64,000 nucleotides of DNA, from positions 1,262,322 to 1,326,321 of the forward strand of contig BCKT01000008.1 in NCBI GenBank assembly GCA_003116875.1, read 5' to 3'. Origin of the DNA: Takashimella koratensis (lineage: Eukaryota > Basidiomycota > Tremellomycetes > Trichosporonales > Tetragoniomycetaceae). The notes below the pieces were generated by a model. It did no database searches. It was not told the DNA's origin and saw only the letters and a list, made by a program, of their open reading frames with translations. Shown here piece after piece: positions 31,568 through 43,634 of this stretch. The position numbers and the translations under genes are program-made. Position 1 is the stretch's first letter. Each line of letters opens with the position of its first letter.

Positions 31568-34067
31568 CCATGGGCTGCTGCGACCCCCGCTTCACTCGAG
31601 CACGGGTCAAAGTATGGCCAAGGTAAAGGACGTACATTATAGTACACCAAGATTACAAGATACTTGGTTCTGCGACTGGGGTGTTTGAATGCTGATGATA
31701 TAGTCGATATAGTATGAAGTCTTATACACGAGTACGATGTTCACAGTTCCATTCAACTGTCACGATCGATTCCTCAGCTTGTTGCCTGTTCTTCACCGGT
31801 TTCTTGTTACCGCAGCCGGCCTGACAGCCTGGGCACGTCCGATCGAAAGTCTTCCCTTATACGTTGTATCATATCGCATCCTATCCTTCTGACTCATTTA
31901 CAATCTGGCCCCGTGCTCTCCTGGCCCGCTTGCTCCCTGCCGCCTTACTTCTTCGCGCGCTCCTTTTACTTGAACGTGAATCTTGGCCCCCACCAGCCCC
32001 GCCCTCTCACCGCTTGTCCTTCGCTTCACTCAAACGAGGGTATTGTCCACCCACCCACCCGTTGTGCTTCGCTGCGCTCGCAATGAACTATGCATACCGC
32101 GTCTTCCACGCGCCACGTCGCATCCGACAGACCAAGGGCAAGTTCAAGGTTGGACTTGATACTTCCGTGGTTCCGATAAATAGGGGACAGAGGTTATTCC
32201 GCAGGTCTAGGCGTCTAGGCGACTAGACAACCCCAACCCCGGATTCCCCTTGTGTGCTGTTCTGTCCAGGTCGCAGTGTACAGGGTTGAGTCCAAGGAAG
32301 AGAGAGAGAGAGAGCGGCGCGTCGCGTGGTTGGTTCAACCAGGGTCAGGTCCCACCCCAGACGCGGTCCGAGCATAGTGCGGTCCGTGTGCCTGGGGATC
32401 ATGGCACTGTACTGCACGCACAGGGAGAGAGGGCGAGGAATAAGCGAAAACGAGGGCGCATCAGTACTCGTCCTCTTCCACAGGGGTCTCCTCTCGTGCC
32501 CTGTCTGTCCCCTTTAAATCCCCCTGCCGTCTCCACCTCGTTTCATCTTGCCGTTCTCCCCCTTCCACCCTCATCCCTCCTTCCTCCTCCTCGTCCTTCC
32601 CTATGCACCTCTACCTTCCCTTGCTCACCGTGTCGCGTTCAACCTCCTCCCTCTGGCTTTTGCCTTCTGCCTTCTGCCTCCGACTCCAGCTCCGCATCTT
32701 GCATCCAGGTCATAGATCGCGTTCTGTAACAGGGGGGTATGGATCATGCAACCAGGTGCGCAGTGAGGATTTGGGATGGGTTGTCGCCCAGTATAAAGGC
32801 ATCCTTTGGCTAGCAACCATCAGTCCATCACCCTCACCCCCCTTGCCCCACCTATTTCCCCTTTGTTTCTCAGCAACCACTCGTTCGTCTCTGGCAGTCG
32901 ATTCGATCCTCTTCTTCTCTCTCTCTCTCTCCTTCTCTCCTCTTCACTCTACACCCACTCTCATCCACACGTTCACTCCACCGGCTTGGAAGAACACTCG
33001 GTGAGTACTTCATCCTGGTCTCTATGCCTGTCTCTGTCTCGGCGTCTTTGCATCGTGTCGCGCTCGTCTTTGTCCTTGTCCTTGTCCTTGTCCTTGTGCG
33101 CGTCTCTCTACCCTCTTCGTCCTCCCGAATCCCGCGTCGAATTCACCACGTCGCTACATCTCCACTCCGTTTTCCGACTTTACCAAAAACTTCCAACTTG
33201 GGTAACCTCCCAACGCCTCCGAGCGTCCCGTCAATCTCCCGAATCTCAGGTCTCAGGTCTCGGCCTCATTCATTCGGCTCCCACCTCTGCTCCCTCTGTC
33301 CTCAAACTCCCACCCTCTGATACCTCTTCCACTTGAAATCTGGACTTTGCCGTGGCAGATCAGCGCCTTGGTCGCTCCTCTCTACCCCTTCTACATCCTT
33401 TCGCTGTGGCGGTGGTAGGGACAATGGACGGGCACTGTAGGCGTTTCGCCATGGCAAAGGATACCTCTCCTTCCCCCTCTATCACTGCGTCTCTCCTTCT
33501 CCCTCGTTGCATACATGATCTGCACCCCTCGTTTTGTTTGAGAAGAGCAAGGAGGCGTCCGGGGTTGGTGTTTGCAGGAGAGCATGGCCCGTCTCGGGTC
33601 AGTGCGGGGATGGCTTGGCGAGTTGTTTGGTTTGAACGAGGTGGATGAACGGTGCGCCCTCCGTAAAGGAAAGGGGGGAGAGGGCCGGGCAGTCCAGGCG
33701 TGGTCCTCACTCTAAACCTCCCTACACTTGCTCTTTACTCACCTTTCGGCTGTTTGCCTCGCTACTCTCTCGCCCCTCGCGACCGCTCTCGGATCCCGCA
33801 GCCCCTGCCCCGTCCCAGCCTCAGCCTCAGCCTTCCTCGTGGCCTGACCCTGTCCCGCGCGCCAAGAGAGCAACAGAACACCGAGGCAGATCACCTTGTC
33901 TCACTTTTTGATCGTCGTCTGGTCAACCACTGCTCGAGACTGACCATATCTACAGACGCTCATTACACGCACATTCGTTACAAACCCCAGCTCAACCCCT
34001 ATCCTCACCCACTCCCTCACCATCCCCTTCTCATCCATTCCCTTGATCACCTGAAATCACAATCACA
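31568..34067. other. 2.5-kb gene-poor region; probable promoter and long leader of the GH128 gene
   Basis: I find no supported coding gene. Long pyrimidine-rich tracts (CT repeats at 32908-32950, TTGTCC repeats at 33068-33098), an AG repeat at 32299-32315 and many low-complexity frames fill it. A good donor, GTGAGTACTT at 33001, follows an untranslated-looking CT-rich leader. An intron in the 5' untranslated region of the gene at 34068 is therefore plausible, with the acceptor not identified. Several open frames up to 176 codons here are poor in protein-like composition. Confidence 0.45.
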
Positions 34068-35656
34068 ATGAAGACCACCACCGCTCTTCTCGCTCTCCTC
34101 CCCGCGCTCTCGCTCACCTCGGCCCTCGCCGTCTCAAACCACCACCAACGCCCTCGCGGTGCTTCCCACGCCTTCGTCAAGAAGGGCGCCGAGGACGCCT
34201 CGCTCGTCAAGAAAGAGCACCAGCACGCGATCTCTCGCAACCGCATCGCCGAGGCGGTCCAGCAGCGTGACGGAGGGAAAAAGCAGAAGAAGCGCGCTTG
34301 CAAGGTCCAGACTACCTCGACCTCCGCGCCTTCCTCCACTTCCTCCGCCCCGGCGTCGTCGTCGTCGTCGTCGGGCTCGGGCTCGGGCGCAAACGCCAAC
34401 GTCAACCTCGCCGCGGCTTCTTCTGTGAGTAGGCCCGGATCCAGATTCAACTCCAACTGTTGCTGACCACATTCAGTCCCCCGCTGCCACCGGCGCGGCG
34501 ACCACTACAGCCTCGGCAACCACTACCGCCACTGCCTCCAAGTCCACCTCGAGCCTGACCCCGAACGGCATCAAGGCCGGTATCTCGGCTGGTGACGCTT
34601 ACAGCTACGTTGAGAACTACATTGGCTGGTGGTACGGTGAGTAGCAATGTTCGCCAAACTTCTCCGACATGAGCTAATTTGCGTTGCAGACTGGAGCCCG
34701 GCGCCTTCCGGCCACACGGGTACCCCTCTCGCGGTCCCGATGCTCTGGGGCGACGGCCAGGTCGACTCGACCGACGCCTCTCGCTACGCTGCGTTCCAGG
34801 CGCTCGCCGACACCCCTGCACCTCCGGTAAGTATCTCCTTCTCTCTCCTTCCCATACTCCTAGTTCCATCCCATCTCACTCTTTACCTGCCTCTTCGCTA
34901 CATTTACTAACGCTACCAGTTCATCATCGGTTTCGAGGAGCCCGACTGCAGCACCGCCGGGAGTGCCAACATTGACGTCTCCACCGCCGCTTCCGTCTGG
35001 GACTCGCTCATGGCTCCTCACGGCCAAGCCGGTTCCCTCCTCCTCTCTCCCTCCATGTGTCACCAGGCGGACGAGACCTGGCTCACCCCGTTCGAGCAGG
35101 CAATCTCCTACCCTTGGGACATTACCAACCTGCACATCAACAAGAACTCGATGAGTGGTGTTCAAGAGGACCTCGACTACTACTACAACAAGTACGGAAA
35201 GCCCATGTGGGTTACCGAGTTTGCTTGCGTCGACGACAGCAATGGTTTCACCCCGTGTACCGACCAGGATGAGATCAACACTTTCATCAACGACATTGTC
35301 GCGCTCTTCCAGTCCGACTCCCGTGTCTACGCATATGCCTACTCGTGAGTGCTGTGCCATGTCTGCTTCCAAGTACCCCCTCCCCCCCCCCTCCTCCTTT
35401 GGGTCTTGAATTTTCAACCCAGCGTACAACGAGTGTGGCACTTTTCAAAAAACCACCATACATCATCCCACACCACCCGAAATCCATCGACTCACCTCTC
35501 CGACTTCGTCTCTTCATTCCACATCGTCAAAGACAGCTGCTAACCGCAACTAGCGATGGTGAGGGCCTTTCCGACGCCTGGATGTTGACCGACTCGTCGG
35601 GCGCGCTCTCTGCGTCGGGAACGACCTACTTGAACGCGATCAAGCAGTACGCTTGA
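34068..35656 (+). CDS. Secreted GH128-family endo-beta-1,3-glucanase-like protein
   Basis: The N-terminus is a clear signal peptide (MKTTTALLALLPALSLTSALA). A Lys/Arg-rich propeptide-like stretch with KKR follows, then a Ser/Thr/Ala-rich linker that is probably O-glycosylated. The catalytic part is spliced from four exons: AGISAGDAYSYVENYIGWWYDWSP, then VPMLWGDGQVD, IIGFEEPDC holding the proposed acid/base Glu, LHINKN, and KPMWVTEFACVDD holding the second Glu. It ends in AWMLTDSSGALSASGTTYLNAI. This is the layout of the GH128/Asl1 group, which acts on beta-1,3-glucan in fungal cell walls. It is likely secreted or wall-bound, with a role in wall remodelling. Confidence 0.88.
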
Positions 35657-36172
35657 GCGGGGGTCTGGTTGGGAGGTGAAATGAGGCAGTTGGAGGAGTT
35701 TGCAGAGTGTTCTTTGTCCTGGCGGCGAGACGCGAGTGCAAGGCAGGTAGCGAAGTGGGTAAGAGAGAGACAGCAGACTCGCTGGTTCGGGTGATGCTGG
35801 ATATAGTTTGAGCTAAATGAGACGACGACGACGACAAGACAAAAAAACGAACGTTTTGGGTTCTGAACATTGGTTCATTGCATCTCCCTTTTATACCATT
35901 GTACATAGACTCAGAGCCAGGGTTCGTATCTTCGCCGGACGATGCATACGGTCGTGGCCAAGGCAGGGTTGAGGTGAAAAGTCGAGTGTATTGAGACCCA
36001 AGTCGATTGAAGCGGGGAGGGTGCTGTTTTGAGCCAGGGTCGCGGATTGAAAACGCGAAACCATTGGATGCTGGCGCGTGATTTCAGTCCGCACGGTTCG
36101 GTTCAAACAACCACCACCACATCCACCATTTCCACCGTCCATTCTCACCCTCCCTCCACTCATCAACCCAGC

Positions 36173-39100
36173 ATGGACGAATCGTACCCGCTCGAATCGA
36201 TCCCTTCGCCCTCGGCACCTGCCGCGGAGCATACCGAACCCGAGCCCGAACCCGAGGTTGTTCCTGGCGAGGTGGGAGTGGTGGGCGAAGTTTCGGCGGA
36301 TACAGAGAGCGCACAAGCCGCTCCCGACGCTCGAGCCGCTGATGAAGCCGAAACCGATGCTGTCGTCGAGGAGAAAAGTGGTGACCAAGACACAGTTGAG
36401 GGTCAAGCGAGCCAGGCCGAAGAGGCAGGCGCGGGTGGAGACGAAACCAAGCCAGAGAATGCGGCCGAGGGTGTGATAGACGATGCGGACGCCGAGGACA
36501 AGGAAGGAGGTGTCAAGAAAGTGCTCAAGAGCGGCGTGTTCGGTGGTGAGTTTGTCTTTCCGTCCACGATGTTGGAGGTGGGAGGTGACGAGCTCTCCTC
36601 GTTGGGGACATGTCTCTCCTCGTTCCTCGTTCCTCTCATCCCCTCTGCCCTCCTCTTCCCTCCCCTCCCCGTCCCTTGTCCCCATTTCCCACCTATTCAA
36701 TCCACGCTCATCATGCACCAACGCACCGATGCACCGACCTCGACGCATTGACGCTGACTTGACTCTTTTGTCCTCCCTCCTCCTCGCTCCTCCCTCCTCC
36801 TTCCCATCTCCATCTCCAATCTCATCATCACCGCCACCGCCATTGCCTGCCATTCCATCAACACCATCACCAACGTGTCCACCACCTCACTCCTTCTCAA
36901 ATCCCACTCTTTCTCACGCTCTTCAACCTCACTCCTCGCTCGCAGCTGGCTCACCCAAACCCTCACCTCCACACAAGCCTGCCCCACCGACCACCACCAC
37001 CACGCGTAAGCCCCTTACTGCGCCAACAACCTCTACCCTCGCTCGTCGTGGAACCGCCTCTTCCTCCATGTCCAGTACCGCGGCTCCGACCGGCACGGCC
37101 GCTGGTCGTCCCTCTCTTGCGTCCTCTACCACCCGCCGCCCAGCTCCTGGGTCCACCACGACCGGTGCCGCCAAAGTCCCTCCCTCTCCCGCGCGGTCAT
37201 CAGCTACGTCCACTGGCACCGCATCGCGGGTGACTAAACCACCCGTTCCCACCGCATCAGCGTCGGCAACGGCTGCTAGGCGGACATCCACAATCACGAA
37301 ACCCGCAGTCCCGGCGGCACCTACTGCTCGAGCTCGGGTTAGTACAGCCCCCTCCACTGGGTCCGCAAGTACGACCACAAGGCCAACTACGACAGCTGGT
37401 GCAGCCGCACCGCGGGTGTCGAAACCACCTGTCCCGACTGCCAGCTCCGCTCGAACTGTTACCAAGCCCGCAAGCACCCTTGCGGAGAGGAGGACGAGTA
37501 CTGCGCCCACTACTGCGGCGACGAGGACGGCCGCACCCGCTGCGCGAACGGGAACAGCTACTGCGGGGACCGCCGCAAGGGCTGGGACTGCCCCGACGAC
37601 ATCAGCTACCCGGGCGGCAACAACAACCAGAGCGCCAGTCACGGGGGCTCGGCCCGTGGGAACTGTGGGAGCAACGCGTACAGCGGTCAAAGATGAAGAG
37701 AAGGACCAACTCAAAGTGAGTTCCGGCGTTGTAATCATTAGACCAAGTATGATTGGAAGAGTGGTGTAAAACGGCTTGGTGGCGGGGTCGGAATCAGTAA
37801 GCTGACGTTCGCAGGCACGCGTCGCTGAATTGGAGACGGAGCTTGCATCCCGCGCCGAGCTCGAGACTCAGCTTGAGGAGGCGATCAAGGAGAAGGAAAC
37901 CCTCGTGGCTAGGTGAGTCAGTTGGCTACACTTCTCTGAGCTTGATGAGTATTCAACTGACATTTTTACGTCCACCAGCCATACTGAAGCCCTCGAGGCG
38001 CTGCAGAAGCAGATCGCCGAGTCCACCGAGCAAGCTGAGACCAAGGTGAGCCCCTCTCCGCTTGACACGGCGCTGGTCCAACTCGAAGGTCTGCAGGCAG
38101 GCCAGCTGATAGACGACCAGTTGGCGGAGGTTCAGGAGGCGCACGCGGCTCAAATCTCGTCCTCAGCTGGAGACCGAGATGCCGCTGTCAAAGAGGCCGA
38201 AGACAAACTCGCCGAGTGAGTCGATCTCCCAACCTCTTGTAAAGCAGACCTCGGTATGGTCAGGAAATAGTCGCTAACGTCTTGCCTTATTTTACAGGAT
38301 CGCACAAGTCTCCGCGGCTCTTGAATCCGAGATTGCGACACTTAAACAAGCTCTTGAAACAGCTCAACAGTCCCTCTCGACATCTACCTCTGACCTGGTC
38401 GCTGCGCGATCCGAGACTTCCACCCTTCAAGCGACCCACGACGCCCTGCTGTCTTCTTCGTCCGGTCTCACGGCCGAGCGTGATGCCCTCAAAGCCCAAG
38501 TGGGCGAGTTGCAGGCGAGCGTGGGCAGGCTTGAAGCGGAGGTAGCAGAAGGAGCGGAAGAGGCGGAACGCAGTGTGAATATGGGGAAAGAGAACGAAGA
38601 GGAATTGGAGAGGTTGAAGGGGTTGGTCAAGAAGTTGGAGGAGGATGGGAAGACGTGGGATGAGGAGAGGACGGTAAGTTGGGCTGGAGCTTGGAGTAGT
38701 TGATGATCGGAAGTGGAAGAACACAGGCTAATAAATGAATGGAATAGGCTTTGCAGGAGGAGATCACGACGCACAAGGGTGTTGCTGCCAAGCACGCAAC
38801 CGACATGGAAGCCCACTCCGAGGAGCTTTCTGTGAGTTGAACAGCGCTCTTCGAAATTTCTGATTTTGAATACAACTTGGGGTCGACATCTATTTCTATG
38901 CTAATCCAACCACAGGCCTTGCGCACTGCACACGACCAACTCACCACCACCTACTCGGAACTACTTACTACCTCCTCGCGGCACCCGGAAGCTCTCCAAG
39001 CTCTTCAGTCACAGCTGGACGAAGCAAAGAGCCAACACGACGCTCTATTAGCGGAAGCGACCAAAGCCGGGTCCAGTGAGGTAGAGGCCGTGAAGAAAGA

Positions 39101-40481
39101 GTTAGAGGAGAAAGAGAAGGAGGTGACGGGGGTTAAGGCGGAGGTGGAGAGGTTGAAAGCGGAGTTGAAGGAGGCGGAGGAGGGGAGGACAGCTGCCGAG
39201 GCGAAGAACGAGGAATTGAACGAGGTGAGTCGAATGTTCTATCATGTTCTTAAATGTGGTCAAGCGAGAGGGTGCAGACACGTTTCGAAGGGAAGAGGAG
39301 CAGAATGATGCTGACTGTTGCTTCCACGTCACAGCGCATCGCGAGTCTCGAGAAGGAGGTTCAATCCCTCAAGGCCGAGCTCTCCGTCGCCGTGGAAACT
39401 GCCAAGGTTAGTTCTGAGGATTGTTCACAACGGCTCGTAATTGACGCGCCTCAGTCCGAGTCCGCCGCCGCGCACAAGGAGGAACTCGCATCTATTCGGG
39501 ACCAGCTCACCTCGACCCACGCTCAGCTGTCCGCTGCCCACTCGGCAGAGATAGAGTCACTCACCGCCTCGCACGCGGCTACGCTCTCCGACGCACGAGC
39601 AGACCATGCGACCGCAGTTGCAGCGTTGCACGGGGAAGTCGCAACTGCGCAAGAAGCCCTACAAGCTGCCGAGGCGAGGGCGGTGGATGCGGAGGGGAAA
39701 GGAGCGGAAGTTGAAGCGTTGAAGAAGGAGTTGGAGGAGAAAGAGAAGGAGGTGGAGAAGGCCAGGAAAGAGGGCGCGGAGAAGGAGAAGGAGGCAAGGT
39801 TGGTGGTTGAGAAGGAGCTCGGAGGAGCGAAAGATGAGCTCGAAGGTTTGAAGATGGTGAGTTGGAGCGGGACAAACCGTGTCCCAAGACAGCGTGCGGC
39901 AATGTTTTTTGACGATATTGCGCTGTGAACAAGGCCAAGCTGATTTTTTCTCGTCCCAGGTGATTGAAATGAACAAACAACACTTTGAAGAGAGCCTTCA
40001 CGCCGTTCAAGCTCAACACGATGCGGAACTTCGCGAATCTGCCGAGTCCCGAACCTCCGATGTGGCCAAGAAAGCTGCCGAGCATGAGCAGGTAGTTGCG
40101 GAGTTGAAGAAGGAGGTTGAGGAGTTGAAGCGGGAGATGGAGGATGTGGTGGTTGAGAAGAACAGTCTGGCCGCGAAGGTTCAAGCGCAGGTGAGTTGAT
40201 TTGTATACAAGCCCACGTTCGGGTCAACAAGGCCATGAATCTGTGGCTGATATACACCAACTTTCTAGGCAACCCCGCCCATGTCTCCTCCTGCCGACGG
40301 ACAAACCATCAGCAAGTTACACGAAGCGCACAATGCCAAAGTCGCCGAACTGGAGAGGACGATCAAGACCCTTCAGGCCGAGGTGAAGGAGAGTAAAGCC
40401 GCAGCGGTAGCGGCGAGTGCGTCGACGAATGGGAATGGGAATGGGAATGGGGTAGAGGTGGATGAGCATGAGACGTTTTGA
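36173..40481 (+). CDS. Large Pro/Thr/Ala-rich and coiled-coil protein
   Basis: The gene runs from ATG 36173 to a TGA at 40479-40481 through about ten exons. Residues 1-124 are acidic (PEPEPE, EAEAD-type runs). After an unusually long 400-nt intron (36546-36945), a 250-residue basic Pro/Ser/Thr/Ala-rich region follows, with KPPVPTAS...TVTKPA and RRTST units repeated imperfectly. From about 37815 on, the protein is almost entirely heptad-like coiled coil with many LExE/KKELEEKEKEVE blocks; the block KKELEEKEKEVxxxxAE occurs twice (39095 and 39720). The C-terminal part has short Lys/Glu helices, then NGNGNGNG and EVDEHETF. A basic unstructured region before a long coiled coil is typical of cytoskeleton- or microtubule-associated proteins, but no CAP-Gly, motor or TOG domain is present. 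Function unknown. Confidence 0.75.
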
Positions 40482-41050
40482 GTGATTCAAGTGTGTAAAT
40501 GAGAGATACGACCGACCAGACTTGACTAAGAAAGAAAAGAGACGAGACAAGAGAGACTGAAGAAGAAGCGGTATGTGAAGATGAAGGAGACTGCGAACCC
40601 GGCAACGACAGAACCAAGGAGAAAAGAAACGAATGGCGATACCCACTAAACCCCACTTGGACGGCTGCGATAGGTTATAGCTCCCTAGCTGATTGCCCGT
40701 AATATCTGATGCATATACATACACTCTCTGTATACGGTATCGTCGTCAATCGGTATCACGCATTACGCGTTCGTGATTGCGCGTTGTGGGCTGAGAGCGC
40801 GAGCGAGTCGGAAGGTAGGTACATAAAGTCTAAGTTAGGCAGGGCGAGGGTCGAGAATGTAAAGTGCGGCTGATGAAGTTGGTCAAACGAGATACAGAAG
40901 ATGGAGAGATCGTCCATGGTCGATTTGGGTAGTTGCTTGCTTCTTGGCGTGTATATCAGAGCTGGCTCCGACAAAAATGACTACCATGATACAGCGATAG
41001 ATGCGTGATAAGGCTGCAAGTGAGGGGTGAGTGGAGGAGTAGTGTGATCT
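40482..41050. other. Convergent spacer, no gene seen
   Basis: About 570 bp between the coiled-coil gene and the Mpv17-like gene. Only short shadow frames are present. It presumably contains both 3' untranslated regions. Confidence 0.5.
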
Positions 41051-42369
41051 TTAGATACGGGTGTTGTCGAGATCAAGCTTGGCGTCGTCCCTGGGTCATG
41101 TCAGCGCGATCCACATTCTCTCCCTTCAGTCTTGCCAGCGCCCCGCTCGCCATCGCCCTCTTCTTCTGCCCTTAATCTACCCAAGCACCAGACCTACCTC
41201 GCATTCAACAACGACAAGTATAGGGTCCAAGCGATTCCGCAGGTCGATTGGAACGGCAGGCGATAAGGCATCGGCATGAGTTTGAAGTTGACTGCTTGGA
41301 TGATCGGCCAGACTTTCCAGTTGGCAAAGATTGCCGCTGTGAATTTGTGAGCTGAAAAGACGAGGACTCGGGGGTCTCAGAGAGCCGAGTTTCGACAACG
41401 TACGGATAAACATCTGTACCGCGCGTTAGTAAACAGTATTCTTAGCTTGAACGCGGTGAAGTTGCTCTTTGCCCACTCACATCGGAATACTTTTGCCCAA
41501 TCTCAGATCCCGATCGGCCCTCCATCAACCCCATGGACCCAATGAAGAGTGTCAGCTGAGTTTCGAGTCAGCTTCTCGACCCCTCTCCGAGTCCAGTATG
41601 GGTAGCACTCACGCCGAATGGGGCCCTAGAATCAATGTCGTCAGTATCTATGGGAACCGTAGGGATAAATTCGGGTCGTGGGAAAGAACATACGACGACG
41701 GCGTTTCAGATATGACTTACATGACAACTTGGTCAGCGAGGACTCGTTTAGCTAGCTGGACGGTCTGGTTTCCCGCGCTCATGGGGATCGTCCGTTCCAG
41801 TATCCGCAGCCATCGACCTGAAGTCAAATGAGGTTGGTAAGCGAAGATTTCGAGCAGCAGGTATTGTAGGGTATACCGACAACGGAGTAAGGAAGTGATA
41901 AGGAACCAAGCGATTGCTGCCGATGCAAAGGAGGAACGAGGTGGGATCATAGGAGATGCAGACGAGACAACACCTACCGATCAAGGGACCCATGGCCATT
42001 CCAAACACCGCGAACCGGACTGTCCGCTCTGGGTCGTATGGCGGTGCTCCCGTCGTCATCTACGGGTGTCAGCTCGCAGGCCAAGTAACGCTATCTTAAG
42101 CTTACCAGTATTGTGGATGTTTGAGCCTGAATCAACATCGAGGACAAGACGTCAGCGCGGCTTGCAGTCACATCACCTCTCTGGTGCCCACACGACCAAA
42201 GCGAAGCTACCAAAAGCGACAAGGAAGGATGGGGAGCGGAGGAAAGACTCACAAGGACATCCGCGATTGCGTTCAATACGCCATTGGTGATAATCAGCGT
42301 CCGAATCGGCCGCCGCTCAAAGTTACGGTTGTAGAAACGACCAAAGTTTGTGAGTGCGTTGAGCGCCAT
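41051..42369 (-). CDS. Mpv17/PMP22-family inner-membrane protein
   Basis: Minus-strand gene starting at 42369 (MALNALTNFGRFYNRNFERRP) and spliced through several introns. Family blocks appear in order: IRTLIITNGVLNAIADVLAQ, RTVRFAVFGMAMGPLIGRWL..LERTIP, LADQVVMAPFGLTLFIGSM, then IFANWKVWPIIQAVNFKLMPMPYRLPFQSTCGIAWTLYLSLLNA. It ends RDDAKLDLDNTRI after a final intron, with TAA at 41051-41053. The N(W/Y)KVWP..Q..NF signature and four transmembrane helices define the Mpv17/PMP22/Sym1 group of mitochondrial inner-membrane or peroxisomal membrane proteins, thought to form metabolite channels. Which of the two organelles it serves cannot be decided from the sequence. Confidence 0.88.
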
Positions 42370-43634
42370 GGCTAAGGCGCTCCGGTCGAGAGAGGGAAGA
42401 GGGGTGGTTAGAGGGAGTCTGGATAAGGTGCAGTTGGGACGGGGTATGCACACTCGGGAGTGGGAGGAGAGACGGAATGGCGGGAGTCTTGCGAGTGATC
42501 CTTTTGAGTATACTGATTCTGGTCCCAGTCGTCGTTGTGGTCGTTGTTGCCGCTGCTGCTACCGGCGAGACTGGTGGATGGGTATGGAGACTGGTGAATG
42601 AGGAGGAGAATGTCCAAGCAAGATGACATGTTGTTCACTCTGACGTAGCGAGTTAGCCGATCCAGGGAAACTTCCGGATGAAACAACCCAGTCCATCAAG
42701 AATCAGGCGACCGGGGCTGGTGCTTTTCCTGGTAGCCTGGTCTTTCGAAACCACTTTTCGAGCTAGCATCGCCGTTCTCGACGTGGCGACCATCAACCTC
42801 CCAGGACATCATGTGCTCCTGCATGGGCTAAATGGGTCTCTATTGCCTTTGACGGCCACTCACACCGTAAGACGTGCTGTCAGAGGCGTGTTGTCAATTG
42901 CCAGTGTGCCATTTTCCAACCCCCTCAGACCTCGCCCTTTCCTTTCAACGCCTTTGTACCACCTCCTCAAAGTCACGACACACAATATGACTCAGCCCTC
43001 AGATTCATGACTAAGCCATTCATACCAAATAGCAAGCGCAACATCCAAGCCTCGACTTGGCGTATCTGTACACGTCTTATCTTTCCAAGCGTCGATCAGT
43101 CAGCCCTACCTCTTGTTTGTCGTGCAGATCGTTTATCGTCAAAGGTAGGTACAGATGAAACGCGACATGGTGATAGCTTGATCGGCAGAGGTGATTCGGT
43201 TATGCTTGGATGTGAAAAAAACGCAGGTGGCCGCAGAGTAAATGCGCATGAGCACAGTGACAGGCCTTCGAGTGAGCGCTGATCATGTCTGCCGGCAAAA
43301 CGGCCAAAGTTCAATCCTCTCGATTTACGCCTTGGTTCCAATTGAAAGGTCTGGGTCAAACGCAAGTTCGTGGGCGGTCCTCTCAGTGGATGAGACCTGC
43401 TGAATAAGCGCTCGCCTTCATGAGCACGCCATAGAGGTGGCCCTTGGGTTTTGCGCGGTGACTTGAGGGAGAACTGGGAGCTTTTGCGCACCGCCAATCG
43501 ATACTTCGACGTTGGGTGCCGCATACTTAAGCAGGATATGTCCCCCCTTCTCCTTCTCACTCTTGCCTCTTTTTCTTTCTCTCTCGCTTCGTACACAAGT
43601 TTGAATTTGAACAGCAAGCGAACCAGCCGCCACG
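42370..43634. other. 1.26-kb intergenic region at the left border of the small-protein array
   Basis: No gene is supported. Open frames up to 184 codons on the minus strand (43096-43650) have shadow-like composition and run into the first small gene. A CT-rich stretch at 43540-43590 precedes the ATG at 43635 and looks like its leader. No TATA box is evident. Confidence 0.45.

Noticed and set aside
35891..36853. 320-codon minus-strand open frame
   Set aside because: It is antisense to the first exon and intron of the coiled-coil gene, whose exons have clear sense and splice junctions. Gly/Arg-rich shadow composition.
36929..37738. 269-codon minus-strand Val/Ala-rich open frame
   Set aside because: Antisense shadow of the Pro/Thr/Ala-rich exon of the coiled-coil gene; the repeated codons keep the opposite strand open.
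39523..40272. 249-codon minus-strand Ser/Phe-rich open frame
   Set aside because: Antisense shadow of the coiled-coil exons; Glu/Lys codons read as Leu/Phe/Ser on the other strand.
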